Source of the DNA: Nannochloropsis oceanica
Lineage: Eukaryota > Sar > Eustigmatophyceae > Eustigmatales > Monodopsidaceae
Reading direction: 5' to 3'
NCBI GenBank assembly: GCA_004519485.1
Contig: CP038133.1
Coordinates: forward strand, 248,001 to 312,000
Length of the DNA: 64,000 bases
Part shown: positions 28,360 to 40,053 of the stretch, piece after piece
Layout: each line of letters begins with the position of its first letter
How positions within the stretch are numbered: position 1 is the first letter of the stretch
The notes under the pieces: model-generated
The model's database searches: none
The model's input: the letters and a program-made list of their open reading frames with translations, nothing else
Told to the model about the DNA's origin: nothing
Program-made: the position numbers and the translations under genes

Positions 28360-30741
28360 TTGCCGAGCTGCAACGACTGTTCTGTAAGGGGATGTGGTAG
28401 TCCAGAAAGAGGAGGATAAGTGGTCAAGATGGTAATCTTGCGGGTATCACCGACCATGGCGAGTCCAACGAACAACTGTCGGTTGGCGAAGATAGCAGCC
28501 GGCAAGTGAGTGGTAATTTTTGTAACGTCAGTCCCTCCGACATGGTGATGGTCATGGCAAAAACAGGCCTAACTGGAAATCGGCGAAATGGTCTGAGGTG
28601 AGACTTTATCATCCGCATCTGTGTCACGAACGGTTCGATATGACGCAGGGATTTCAGACCATCTACCCAAGGTCGGTGCTGCCCTTGAGAAACTTCACCC
28701 GGATCACTGTGAAGAGAAAATGCACAGTGACCACACTTATTCTCTTTGAAGCTATGCAATGTTGTACCATTATTTTTGCATTTGTGGATCCAGAGCGAAG
28801 GGAAACAGGGCCATCGTGTGCTGAGAACTTCCTTTCAGGAAAAACAGTTCGAGCTGACTGTGCGCATCGGTACAACGGCTGTGACGAACGAACCTTCATG
28901 TGACACACAGTTGAGGCAAAATAGAGGCACTCCAAGCCCAATGCACGACAAACAAGGAAGAAGGGCACCAGCCTATTCCAGCCGTTTCATAGAGCTGAAT
29001 TCTAGCAAACATTTTTGTCGTTGAAATGCTGCAAAATTGGGCATTCATGAGCACAGAATTAAGCATTCAATTCCATGATAAAGGCACACCCCAAGCCCAA
29101 GTGCACGACAACCATTAAAAAACGCCGCCAAATCACCTCAACAAATTTGCGGTGCTCACTTAAAAAAATGATATTGAATCTGCAGGAGCAAGGAATGCAG
29201 TGAGTCCTGAGGGAGTTTTGCTCGACAAAAAGTACATCTAGTAATGAGGGCGTTGAAAAAAAGATGCTACAGGAACCATAGGAAATGATGTGAAAGGCGA
29301 TTGCAACTGACACTCGTGCGTTCCATGAGGAGTCCTATGCTGGAATTGTTTGTTTTGTCCAAGCCTGTATTCCTCCTGTTCAGGTGGCAGATTGCGTTGC
29401 TTGAAGGGAGAGACTTCGCCTTTGCAGAGACGCATGTGAAAGATCCGGTACGCCAAAAAATATCTGACCCGCTCTTTCAGCTTTCTGCCTAAGATCTGTC
29501 TTCCATTTAGGGCATTTGGCAACCGGCATGTGATTTGACATCTTTATGCGAATTTGAAACAGAATGTTATATAGAGGATTTGCACGGTAAAAACTCGACT
29601 TTTTTCATATATTTCTCTCCCAACGATGCACGCCTCCTTGAACATCTATTTCATAAGATACACATCGGGACTCTACAAGATAGTTTCGAATTTAAACCTT
29701 TCATCAATCATTGTCATGTATTCCGGAGGGCAAGATGTTTTGCTTACTCACCTGTGACAGGCCGTTTCACAGAGGCTGTTTGAAGTTTGAACGTCTTCTA
29801 GCCACAGGTGGTTTCCTTTTGTCATCTGCAACACGAACGCCCTCGTCCCTTGCACCCCTGTACCAAAAAATGCACAAACAATGGCTTATGGCCATTGCAT
29901 ACTTGGCTTGGTGCCGCTTGTGCTTGTAGTGCCGTTCTTTGAATTTTGTTCGTCAAAGCCGTTTCACATATGCATCCCGTCAGCAAAAAGAAGGGATTCG
30001 CTTCCAAAATAAGTAAGTCTTTAGTCCTGTTCGCACGCAGTACCGATGCGCAAACACCGTACTCAAAAGGCAGCTTACTGTAATCGAACACTTTTGTCAT
30101 CAAAGGATGTGCGTTTCGCTGCCTTTTGGGAGTTTGGTTTCTCTTCGCGCCCCGCGTCCTGTTGATGCAGCCGCTGCCGCAGCGTTCGTGAGCCACCCCG
30201 GGGCGGCGGCTCCTGATGCTTCTCCATGCTCCTCGTCCTCCTTCAATCATGATCCATCTCTTGCTTTAATCCAAACGTAAAGATCTACATCCCGTACAAG
30301 ATTTTCATCATATTCTGAGCAGTTCTCGCCCTTTTCGGGTCTTCTGGGAATTTATGCAGCAATACCTTAAGCCTCCCTCGCTAAATCAGCAAGCACACAA
30401 TGAACCTTCCTCACTTACACTTGTCGGACGAGTTGCACTTTGATCACTTTATTCGTTATTCGTTATTTCCTGTGATCAAACACGAAGTGCAGTCACAACT
30501 TTGCCAGGGCGTGGATTTGTTGTAGAAATCAAAATAGTCATGGACGAGGCAAATAACTCGAATAACCCGATAGACTCTTGTCCAGGCCTTTTTGGCAGGA
30601 AGGTCACCCACTTGGTGACCCGCGCATAAGATTTGTTAACCATGACTTCACAACACTTGGAATTTTCACACACTATATCTATCACCAGGAAAGGAGGAAA
30701 GGACAGCGTCCAATTTATTCCTCTAGCCATCCCACTTACTC
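28360..30741. other. 2.4 kb gene-poor, AT-richer region
   Basis: The longest gap in the window. GC content is visibly lower than in the genes on either side and frames are short on both strands. A 25-nt sequence around CCAAGCCCAA(G)TGCACGACAA occurs twice (about 28933 and 29089). GCCGTTTCA recurs at about 28980, 29762 and 29955. No protein domain, tRNA or mobile-element hallmark was recognised. It could hold a non-coding RNA, a decayed gene or simply spacer; the right end must hold the sugar-transporter promoter. Confidence 0.5.
30435..30490. repeat. Long-armed inverted repeat upstream of the sugar transporter
   Basis: TTTGATCAC (30439-30447) and GTGATCAAA (30472-30480) are perfect 9-bp arms around a 24-nt AT-rich spacer holding ATTCGTTATTCGTTATT. 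Outer GCACTT (30435-30440) also matches AAGTGC (30485-30490) in reverse complement. It lies 250 bp before the transporter ATG and might be a regulator site or cruciform. Confidence 0.5.
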
Positions 30742-31714
30742 ATGGCTGATCCAGTTGTATTCTTCGGCATGCTGCTAAACATGATCTCCGGAGTGGGAAT
30801 TGTGATTTTAAACAAATACATTGTCACCGAGGACAGTTTTGACTACGTGGTGTTCTTATCCTTTTGTCATTACTTCTTTACAATGGTATTTTCCGGCATC
30901 CTGGCAAAGGCAGGATATGTAACGCCCAAACAAATCGCCATCGACAAGCGCGTGACCCTCGCAATGGTATGAACAGCTAAATGTGAAATTTCCTATTGTC
31001 TGTTCCTATCCCCCTCCTATTTTCATTCTCCTTGCACTTTCTCCTCACCAGGCATCTCTCGGCTCCATTGTCTTCATGAATCTGAGCTTGGCTCATAATT
31101 CTGTTGGCTTTTACCAGCTCTCCAAGCTCGCATGTATCCCCGTCATTATTGTGGTTGAATATGCTCTATACGAAAGAATAGTGCCTCTCTCCAAGCTGCT
31201 GACGGTCACCGTCATCGTCTTTGGGGTTGGGGTGGCATCTGTAAGTGATGTGACAATCAATTTCATTGGAGTGATTCTGGCCGCGGTGGCGGTTACTTTT
31301 ACATCCATGGCACAAATACTTTGTTCGCACTACCAAAAGTACTTGGAATGTGATTCCATGCAGCTCTTACACAGTACCTGCCCCCTAGTGACGATCGGGA
31401 TGCTGGTCTTTATCCCCTTCTTCCACAACGTCCGCGAGCTTGGCCAGGCGGAGTTTTCAGCACCCTTATTGACACACATCTTTTGGTCCTGTGTTTTGGC
31501 CTTGGGAGTCAACATCACAAACTTTTTAATCTTGGGCAAAACCTCGCCCTTGGCATACCAGGTCCTCGGGCACCTCAAAGCCACAATTATTTTGATACTT
31601 GGGGTCGTGGTATTCAATTATCAGTACAACGCGAAAGTCATTGCCGGCACTGTCCTGGCATTAGGAGGAGTGGTGGCCTATACCGAACTTGGAAGACAAA
31701 AAACTGTAGGTTAG
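30742..31714 (+). CDS. SLC35/TPT-family nucleotide-sugar transporter, two exons
   Basis: Drug/metabolite-superfamily transporters of the TPT group exchange nucleotide sugars, usually in the Golgi, or phosphorylated sugars in plastids. Exon 1 (30742-30966) and exon 2 (31052-31714) join in phase 0 (GCAATG|GTATGA ... CTCACCAG|GCATCT) to 295 residues with about ten membrane spans. Hallmarks are GVGIVILNKYIV, MNLSLAHNSVGFYQLSKLAC with the conserved Tyr-Gln-[LI]-x-K, PVIIVVEYALYE, NFIGVILAAVAV, SMQLLHSTCPL and LAYQVLGHLKATIILILGVV, the loop with the conserved K-[AT]. This pattern is nearest SLC35E3 and the plant UDP-rhamnose/galactose group. No plastid presequence is present, so Golgi is likelier. 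Substrate is unknown. Confidence 0.93.
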
Positions 31715-31783
31715 TGTTTGCGTTGTTTTGCCCTTTTCATGGGGCCAATACCGAGTACAAAAGACTTGATTTCATAAACCCCA

Positions 31784-32311
31784 CTATATTCGCCCTGTGG
31801 CTCGACGGTATCTCTGGGTGGATGCGCGGAGAGTAGCAGTGAAAAAATGAATGCTAACGCCATAAGCAGGCGGCTGGTACGCTTGTGCCCACCTCCATTT
31901 CTGCCTTGAAACATGTGCTATCCTACCTCGCATTGGTATACTCCACCCACCCCACTGTTCTACTACTCGCTTTGTTTAAATGTGCATGCACATGCAGGAT
32001 AGTGCTTACCTGATTTGTAAATGCGTTTGGGCAACTGCTGCTGCTGCTGCCGGCCCTGCTACCGTTTCGCTCCGGGTGCGTGGTGCATGGCGATATTGTC
32101 GTGTGCGCCGCCGCATGCTACACTTGACATTGGATGCCAAAGAAACCATGAGGCCGATCAAAGAACACAAGGCGAACCCAATAATATTATTCGAAGGAAG
32201 CACACCCAAGAGGAAGGCCAAGACAGGAAAAATAGCCCGGAAAGTGAGAAACACCTCACTCATTTCCTTCCTCCCCTTCTCCTTCCCTTCCCAGGGACGC
32301 ACGTCCTCCAT
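31784..32311 (-). CDS. Small membrane protein, unrecognised, two exons
   Basis: Exon 1 (32311-32010) encodes MEDVRPWEGKEKGRKEMSEV, two hydrophobic helices (AIFPVLAFLLGVLPS and IIGFALCSLIGLMVSLAS) and an Arg-rich then Ala-rich tail, ending at a strong ATCAG|GTAAGC donor. Exon 2 probably starts at 31904 (TTTCAAG acceptor) and ends at 31784, giving 140 residues with a tail QKWRWAQAYQPPAYGV. An alternative acceptor four bases on (GGCAG) gives a different, longer tail to 31711 that would overlap the sugar-transporter stop codon. The helices are clearly coding-like but I recognise no family. It is tail-to-tail with the transporter, 69 bp between stops. Confidence 0.5.
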
Positions 32312-32970
32312 GATTCAGCGCCTTGCACCAGGGCGTCCTATTATTGGTTGAGTCCTTGTAACGGGATGGTAACTTGGTTTTCTTTTCTCCAGCTGGGAAA
32401 CGCGGCATCATACATTTCCTCCCCCTCGAATTCAGAAGCTCCGCAGGGGGATGCATCATCAACATTTACGCGGGCCCTCTGTGTGCCCTAACCCCCCCGC
32501 CCGTCCCTGTCCTGTCGCATAACTTTTGTGCCCCTTGTGGGCCAAGTTTCGGCGTAGCTCAGGGTGGTAAAGCAAGCACGGCAACCTCTCCTCAAATGCA
32601 GGCTCTTCTGACGCCGGCAACACGACCCCCACCCCCCTCCTACCCCCAGCAAGCCCGCCTACATCCTTTTGCCTTTCCCATTTAGTGCTTTGCTGGAGTA
32701 CCTTTTGCACTGAGGACCACAAACTCGGCTGCCTGCTTTTTACCTCCCGACCCTTGTTCAATGTTGCACGCGGCACCCTTACTTGCGAGCCTCCTCCCTT
32801 TTCTAAACACCCTCAGGTCAATCGACCCACTAATCCCACAAGACCACCGGTTACAACACCCACCCAGCCCATTGCAACTACATATAGACCGTGGCGGCTG
32901 CCCTCTTCCCCGCCCGCCTCCTTTCCCCCTAGTACGTTGCAGCAGCCCAAGTAGACGCAGCTGCAGCCCC
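32312..32970. other. Divergent intergenic, no gene seen
   Basis: About 660 bp between the small membrane protein (minus) and the 896-residue protein (plus). The plus-strand frame of the right gene is open back to an ATG at 32761, so the last 210 bp may be 5' leader or extra N-terminus. C-rich stretches occur near 32480-32660. Confidence 0.35.
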
Positions 32971-34913
32971 ATGCCCACCATGTCGGGCAAGCGGGCACGC
33001 AAGCCGGTGCAAAAGCTAGGGGACTTTGAGGACTCCGGCGTTATCGGTAACGACACAGGCTCCTTCAATTCTACAAGCGCAGGGAGCAACAGCCGGGCTA
33101 GCCAGCTACAACAACGAGCCGGTCGAGCGAACAAGAAACGTGACGATCGCAGCGCCCTCGTGGAAGTCTGGATGTGTAAGAACGAGTCAGGCAACAAACC
33201 CGCCACTGTCGTCAAAGAAGAGTACGCCAAACAACTCCGCATCCGCAAGGACTTGTTCTGGGACACCATGAAGGCATATGCGCTCAAGAGCAAGCTGGCC
33301 TGCATCCCTGACTTCGAACAAATCTGGCACCACATGAAAGATGACAAAGCCGACCTTCTGCAGGATCTCCGCCTTCAAGGCGTCGACTACTGGTGGGAAC
33401 AAGAAACGGACGAGATGGGAAACATCTTCTACAAACCCAACACCCAAAACCTAAAGAATTTCAAACCCGCCTCGGGCCTTCTCCATCACTTCTACCAGGT
33501 CTACATTCACGATGAAGGGAACTACGACGCTGTCCGTAACAACCCCAAGGCGACTGGTTCGCGCTTCCGCACCGACCCAGATGAACTCGATGAGCTCGTC
33601 GCCAAGCTAAGCCCCTTCCGCGTCTTACCTGAACCGAAGGCCCTCCTCGTCCTCCCCAATAGCATGGCGCCCCTCCACCTCACCCTCCGGGGCACCTACG
33701 CCCTCAGCAAGAAAGTAAATAACTTCAACGTCTTCATCAGGCCCGCCCGGCAAATCGCCAAGGGAAAGGGAGCAGCCTTTCGGAGCGTGGTCCTTAACGG
33801 CACAACTGTGGATGTCCCAGCGGGGAAAGCAGAAAATTACGCTTCGGTTGAGAATGCCCTGGCTTTGCTATGCAAGGAGGATAAGAAGGATGAGGGGGAG
33901 AGTGAGGTTTTTCACCAAGTCCCGTTTCGAATGCGCGTACCCCCGTCGTCAGGAGGAGGAGGAGGAGGAGAAGAGGCAGCAGGAGGGATGCTGGAGGCAA
34001 CGATTGAAGACTTGGGGGAGAGCATGTTTGACCTGACATCGGAGGTGGGGGTGATGGTCTACCCCGTCCGGGGGCTCTTGCCCATACCGGAGATAATGCG
34101 TTTCATTGATTTTGGGGCGGTGTGGCATGGGTGCTTCTCGCCCTTTCCACGGACGGCGGCTAGCTTCCAGGAGTTTGTGGCGCATTTTGACCTTTTTCCA
34201 GAGGAATGTTTGAACTTTTTCTTTTTTGGGGGAGGGAGGGAGGGAGAAAGGGAAGGGGTTAAGATGCAGGATGTGTTGGCGGAGGAGTATATTCGGTTTA
34301 TGACTTGGTTTGCAAATTGTGATGATGGCTTGGGCCAGGGGTGTTGTAATGCGCGGGCGCTGTACCAGGCGTTGGAGGGGCAGCCGTTTCATTTGGGTTC
34401 ACAAAGTGAGGAGTTGAGGGGGAGAGGGAGAGTGGGGGGGTACGCATTGAGGTTGTCGGACACGAAGCCGCAGTGCTTGACGGTGGAGGTCTTGCAGCAG
34501 GGAGATGGAGGGGAGGAGGAGGGGGTGGTAGGAAATGTCTTGTGTTTTCGGGTACGGGTTACGTTCAGTTATTCTAGTGGGGGAGCAGCAGCGAAGAAGA
34601 CTTCGGCTGCAGTGACGATGGTTGATGGAGTGGTCTTGCCGCAGGTGCAGTTTTCGCTTGAGGACGCGGAGGGAAAGACGAGCGTGACGAGCCGGAACAA
34701 TTTTGTCGGCCCTATTTTGAAGAAGATTGAGCAGCAAGCGGGTCTGTCGGCAGGGGTGGTGTTGACGCCTTTGCCCCTGGAGGACTGGCTCTCGCAAGGA
34801 GGGAGGGAGGAAAGGGTTGTTGGGAAGGGAACGAGTACGGGAACGACGTCCTCAACAAGCAGTAGCGGGGGTCGACGTCGAAGCATGGGGCCGCCTGCTG
34901 CCCGCGGAAGTAC

Positions 34914-34946
<33 letters not shown>

Positions 34947-35661
34947 GGGGCCTACCGCCCGTGGTGTTGGTGGACGAGGAAAAGGTGTGGCAGGAGCAAC
35001 AACAGCAGCAGCGGTGGCCGCGACGCTTAAGCGGAAACGAGCCGCAGTGGAGGACCTCTGTTTGCCCCCGCCCATGAGTAAAATGGGAACGGCGGGTGCG
35101 TCCGCTTTTAACGATCAAACTTTTGATATCAGCGGGGCGAAGCAGCTGGCGGCCGCACGGATGAAAAGGGGGGTAAGCAATGTGTTGCCTGCCAGTGGCC
35201 GGGAGGAAGCAGGGCGAGGAGAGGGAGGGGGGTTGGACTCACCATCGACGATTCCGACGGGGAATAGTAATGGTGCGCCGCTGACCGTGTGGGGGCAGCA
35301 TATCCCCATGCCTTCTGTAGGGCGGGATCATTCCTTGGGCCCTCCTCCCATGCTCTCTGCGAATTCCCTGACGGGCGGAGGGGTGGCAGCGGGAGGCGGG
35401 GGAGGGGTGTCAAGACAGGACTCGATTGGGAAGGGGGATTCGTGGGGGTCAATGTTGAAGAATATTGAGGGATTGTCGCCGCCTGGGGTGGCGCGGGAGC
35501 ATTCCTTAGGATTGGGGTTGTCGGGATTTTCGCGCGATATGTCCTTGGGGTCGCTAGGGGATCTGCCGCGGCTCTCGAGGGGGACGACACAGGAAGAGGA
35601 TGGGATGATGATTGATGGGGCAAGGGAGGATGGGGAAGGGAAGGGGGAGCACCAGGGTTGA
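32971..35661 (+). CDS. Unrecognised 896-residue protein, probably nuclear
   Basis: One long exon. I do not recognise the family. The chosen start (MPTMSGKRARKPVQKLGDFE) gives a basic, nuclear-signal-like N-terminus; the ATG at 32761 would add 70 Pro-rich residues. Residues about 50-480 look globular, with WDTMKAYALKSKLACIPDFE, LQGVDYWWEQETDEMGNIFY, LLVLPNSMAPLHLTLRGTYA and MVYPVRGLLPIPEIMRFID. A Gly/Glu-rich loop interrupts it near 34000 and another at 34230. From about residue 620 on it is low-complexity (Ser, Ala, Gly) with a basic patch (AATLKRKR). The last 130 residues carry four spaced copies of R-x-x-S-[LI]-G: RDHSLG, RQDSIG, REHSLG, RDMSLG, which look like basophilic kinase sites. A nuclear regulator is a guess only. 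Confidence 0.8.
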
Positions 35662-36861
35662 ACGAGTATTAAAGGTCAATACCTGTGATAGACCATTGGG
35701 TGGGAGTAGGGGAAATTCTCGTCAGAGAATGCTTGTCCTGTAGCAAAATCAAGGTGTGCGCACCGATGTGCAGACGATTGAAGAGATCGAGGCCACGACA
35801 AATGCGTTTGTTCAGCCTTGAGTAAGCAGTATGGTGGATTGGAACATAGTGGGATTACATGTAGAGGTGTCCTCCATCTGAATGGTGGAATGCATGGCCG
35901 AAATTCTATATACACCATTTTCCTTCATCACCGCCCACCAGAGCAGTCAAAAATAATGAAGCATTAGAGGCGATTAAGGTTCCGAGAGGTGATGTACGGA
36001 TGCCTCCTGGATCTCTTGTGGAAAGAGATAGAAATTTGATGCGAACTACTGAAAGAGCATCAAGGCTCAGCAACAGCAATGTGGATAGCGATCATGGTAA
36101 AGGCAAGCGAAAACGCATGGAGCAAAAGAACAAGTAAAACACGCGCAAATTTATTTTTCCATGCAGCCATCCGTTGTGTTATCTCATTGTGTTTCGTCGA
36201 AATGTGAGTAATCTTTGTTTCTGATCTTTTTACCTTCTGTTCATCGTTCTTTCCTCGTCTGTCCTTAATGATAATGTCATTCCTGCTGCACTGCACACAG
36301 GTACATTATTTCCTGCATACTTCCAGCTCAGCGTGCTGAGTGGGCTATGCTGTACTGTTTACATAACTATTTATGTTAGGCACATGTGTACACTGTTGCA
36401 ACGTAACTGGTCAGGGCGAGGTGAAAGGATGGAATTACAGAATAATCTAGGAGACCGCGGAGAATCAAAACATTCCAGAAAATCATTAAGGGCCCGGTAG
36501 GGGCATACATACGCACGAAGCGGAACGCAACTACCAGCAGCACACGAACGAGGCGACTGTCGGAGGAGAACACAAACTCAAGAAAAGGAAGCCACAACTC
36601 AGATTAAATGCTTCAGTAGCTGTGAGCTCGGTATGAATCCTTATATTCTTTCCTTTCAATTCCATCATCATTCAATTCAATCATCCACCTCCACGACAAA
36701 AATCGACGGCTTGAACAGATATAAACTGTCTACATTATTGGTGATTCAGGTAGGATAGCCACACCTTTTCTCCTATTCCTTCGTGTCCCTCCCTTCTGCA
36801 TCTGCCCTCACGCTAATCTATACACACTTCTCTCTACCGTTCATTTCAAATACCCCTCTTC
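35662..36861. other. 1.2 kb convergent intergenic, no gene seen
   Basis: Between the 3' ends of the 896-residue protein and the CLK kinase. AT-richer from about 36050 to 36760. A small inverted repeat ATTCTC(4 nt)GAGAAT lies at about 35715. Minus-strand frames at 36060-36296 and 36376-36597 show no family resemblance; the second lacks an ATG start. Confidence 0.45.
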
Positions 36862-39549
36862 TCACTCCATCGCCGCTGGTGTTGTATCCCTAAAAAATGG
36901 CAATGCCAAAGCCTGCGTCGCCGTCAAGCGCTCGCGGGGGTCGATCTCCACCAAACCCCTCACCAGCTCAATAATCCCGGAATCCCTATCCCTCTCGAAC
37001 ACCTCCTCCAACCACGGCATCCGCCTCACGTGCCTCTGACTCGATGCATCCAATTCTTCCCTCCACCTGCATCTACCCCAGCCCCCATCCTTCCTATCCG
37101 TCGAGGTCAAATAAAAAAACTTGTCCGCCACGCCCTTGGGACTCTTGACTAACATCTCTCGCGGGAAAGGGCCCAAGCACCGTTCAATCAATGCCAAATG
37201 CTCCAAATTGTTATGCGTCGCAAACAGAACATCGCCCGTATACAGCTCCGCGATAATGCACCCAGCCGACCACAAATCAGAAGGGTAACTCCACCCTACC
37301 TCCAAGATGACTTCAGGCCCGCGATACTGCCGCGTGTTGATAGTCGTACTCTTTCTCGCGTCGTCATCATACGTCGCCCCCCCAAAATCGATCACTTTCA
37401 CCTGCGTCGAAGCCGGGACCTCCATCACCCTCTTCTTGCTCCTCCCTTCCTCCGTCCCCCCCTCCCTTGCCACCTCCCCTCCCTTGGCGACGACGGCGTT
37501 GTCACACAATAGAATATTTTCGGGTTTCAGGTCCGTGTGGATTAATTGCATGCCATGCAAGAATTCAAGGCTCTCTAGCAACTGCCTCGCAAAGTCACGC
37601 ACATGGGGGTAGAGGGGGTACGGGCGGTAGTTGTGCGCCTTAAGAAAATCGTACAGTGACACGCCGAGACGCTCGAAGACGAGGCAGCAGTGTTCCTGTT
37701 AAAAGTGGGCCGAGGGTAGGGAGGGAGGGAGGAAGAAGGGATGAGTGCCCAGTCCTCCCAACATTGAAAGACCACATCTATAAGATAGGTGTAGCTAATG
37801 GGTAGTTGAAATGCCAGCAAACATAAAACCCTATCCTCCCCTCCCCTCCCCTCCCCTCCCTCCCCCCCCTCCACCCCTACCTCAAACACAAAATCTCGGA
37901 ACAGCTGTACACAATGCGTCATGCCCCTCCCCCCTCTACTATTCACATCGACCAAAATATCCGCCTCAATCTGAGCTGATTCCGTGTATCGTTTGATGTT
38001 CCTCACCACCTTAAGCGCGACCTTCCTCCCCCTCTTTCTATCCAGACACTGCACCACCCGTCCAAAGGTACCCATTCCCACGTCCTTCTCTACCACGTAT
38101 CTTCCCTGGATAACATCGCCGGGCTTCCCCTGGTAATGCCCTACAGAGTCGTCCCTCGATTCGCCATCGTCGTCTACTGACCCTCCCTCGCTGCCTTTCT
38201 TGTCTCTCCTGCCCTCCTCCTCTTCCTCCTGCTCTTCCTCCTGCTCCTGCTGTTGCTGCTGTCTTTTCTTCCTTTGTCCTTCCTGTTGTAACAGGCTCTG
38301 CTGCTGCTGTTGCTGCTCTCGGTACTCCCTGTCCTTTTCCTGCTGCTGCCTCTTCCTCCATTCCTTCTCCCCCTGCTCAATCTCTGCCAAGTGAAGGCCT
38401 GACCTACCACCACCACCACCAGCAGCTGCTGGTTGTGGTGGCACGCGCTCCTCGCTACGTTCCCGTTTTCGTCCGGAATGTTTTCCACCACTACCTTGTC
38501 CTCCATCCCTCTCTCCTTTCCCCCTAATACCATTCCGACCTTCCTGCCTACCCCCCTCCCCTCCATCCCACGCCATAGCCGCATAACCATCCACTGGCCG
38601 ATACTCCTGCTGCTGCTGTTGTCGTCGCTTATCCAACTGACCTCCTGCTCCTCTTCCTCCTCCTCCTATCTCTCCTCTTTGGCTCCAACACGTATTCTCC
38701 ACTGACCGTACACGTGAGCGCGAACGTGACCATCCCCAGTCTCCTCCTCTCCCCCTCCCCCCCTCCCCCCCCTCTCCTTTCATACACTCTTACCTTACTC
38801 CTCGACTTATATTTCCTCCACCTTTCTGCCCTCCCATCGTATCGTCGCCGCTCAGTATCCCGTCCGCGCCCACCTTCCCCCACTCCCTCCCTCCCTGCGT
38901 CTCTGCCACAACTCCGACTGCGGCTTCTTGCCCACTTCTGACACATGAATCCCTCCTCCGCCCGCGGAAAAAGACGACTGGGCGCATGAACCCAACTGAC
39001 ATATTCTCTTTCTCCCCTTCCATTGCACGTCATCCCCAACGAAGAGCCCGGCCGGCTCCCACCACCGCCACCGTGTCCATGCCTGCCACTACTGCTGCTG
39101 CCGCTGCTGGAGTAACCCGACACATTTGTCGTCATCCTGCCCCCTCCATGGTAAGCCGGTGTGATGCGTCCACCTACTCCAACTCCAGTGCTTCCTCGTC
39201 CGGGAATAGAAGGCGTCGATCGTCCTCCCCCTCCTCCTGGTGCGTGATGGTAAGACAGCGGTGTTACCCGTGACCCGCTTTCTCGTCCTCCTCTTCCTCT
39301 TCCTGACTCTCCTCCTCCCTCCCCCCCGGGACGCCCAAACACCGGAGTCACAGAACGCCAATTGTTACTGTTTTGACCGCCGCCATTCCCCCGGCTTCTG
39401 TCAATGTTATAGTCGTTGCGGGCGTCATGCGAGTGGAAAAAGGCAGGCGACGTACCATTGAGACGCTCCCTGCTCCTGTCCCTCCTCCTTTCACGGCTGC
39501 GCCGACTACACTCAATGCCACCGCCGCCGACGCCGCCCCCATGATTCAT
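36862..39549 (-). CDS. CLK/LAMMER dual-specificity kinase, three exons
   Basis: LAMMER kinases phosphorylate SR splicing factors in the nucleus. Exons 39549-38799, 38701-37881 and 37695-36862 join (GAGGA|GTAAGG ... GGTCAG|TGG; TTTGAG|GTAGGG ... TTAACAG|GAA) to 801 residues. Exon 1 and half of exon 2 are low-complexity: Arg/Ser, Gly/Ser, then Gln and Glu runs, including SR-like RSRERRRDRSRERL. The kinase domain starts near residue 450: GRYVVEKDVGMGTFGRVVQC, VALKVVRNIKRY with the ATP Lys (about K481), LIHTDLKPENILL, KVIDFGGATYDDD, STTINTRQYRGPEVILEVGW and EHLALIERCLGPFPREM, the LAMMER-type motif that identifies the family. An acidic/basic insert splits the catalytic and DFG loops. The kinase part is certain; the first intron lies in low-complexity sequence and was chosen by splice signal and phase. 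Confidence 0.92.
37836..37870. repeat. CTCCC microsatellite in a CLK intron
   Basis: Several head-to-tail CCTCC/CTCCC units lie just downstream of the second CLK donor on the plus-strand listing. It gives a G-rich run (GGGAG) in the CLK transcript intron, able to form G-quadruplex-like structure. Confidence 0.7.
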
Positions 39550-40053
39550 ATTTCACTGGGCTGCCTCACGAAGTGCCCGGGCTGGCGAGCGTTGCCGCGC
39601 TGTGTGATGTGGTGATGGGGGACGTAGGAGTGAAAATATGTAAGCACTCTGAATGGCACTACCAGACACAGAGCCACATGCCCTTTCTGCTTGTTCTCCT
39701 CGTCGTCGTCGTCGTCGTCTTGGAACTGCAGGCAGAGTCTACGCACGCAACTGCCTGGCAAAGGGCACATCGGGTACAACCAGGAGGCAGGAAAAAAAGA
39801 AACCTGCGCCATCTCTCACGGACGATCCGTTCGGCCGCCGCGCGGCGCCAACTTCCTTTAGGGAACTTTCTCACAGCACCACTCCTCACTATCACAAACA
39901 CACGCAGGCGACGCCTTAGTTGTCCTAGCTAGCGACAACCCACGCGCCCGAGGCCGAGGCGCGGCCTGTCTCTGCACCCAGCAACCGCTCAACGTCACCT
40001 CCCGACTCACCGAGAGCATCATCACAACCCATCGCAGCCGCAGCGCCGTAGAC
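39550..40053. promoter_or_regulatory. Divergent promoter region, CLK kinase / CTR9
   Basis: 504 bp between divergent start codons. It contains a CGT repeat at about 39702-39719 (GTCGTCGTCGTCGTCGTC). No frame or factor site is convincing. Confidence 0.4.

Noticed and set aside
27840-28505. 221-codon minus-strand frame
   Set aside because: Overlaps the NDUFAF6-like exon in another frame; Pro/Ser-rich without family resemblance.
34817-35075. Overlapping frames on both strands in the tail of the 896-residue protein
   Set aside because: GCT/GCA-rich coding repeats give open frames in several phases; only the long plus frame has coherent protein on both sides.
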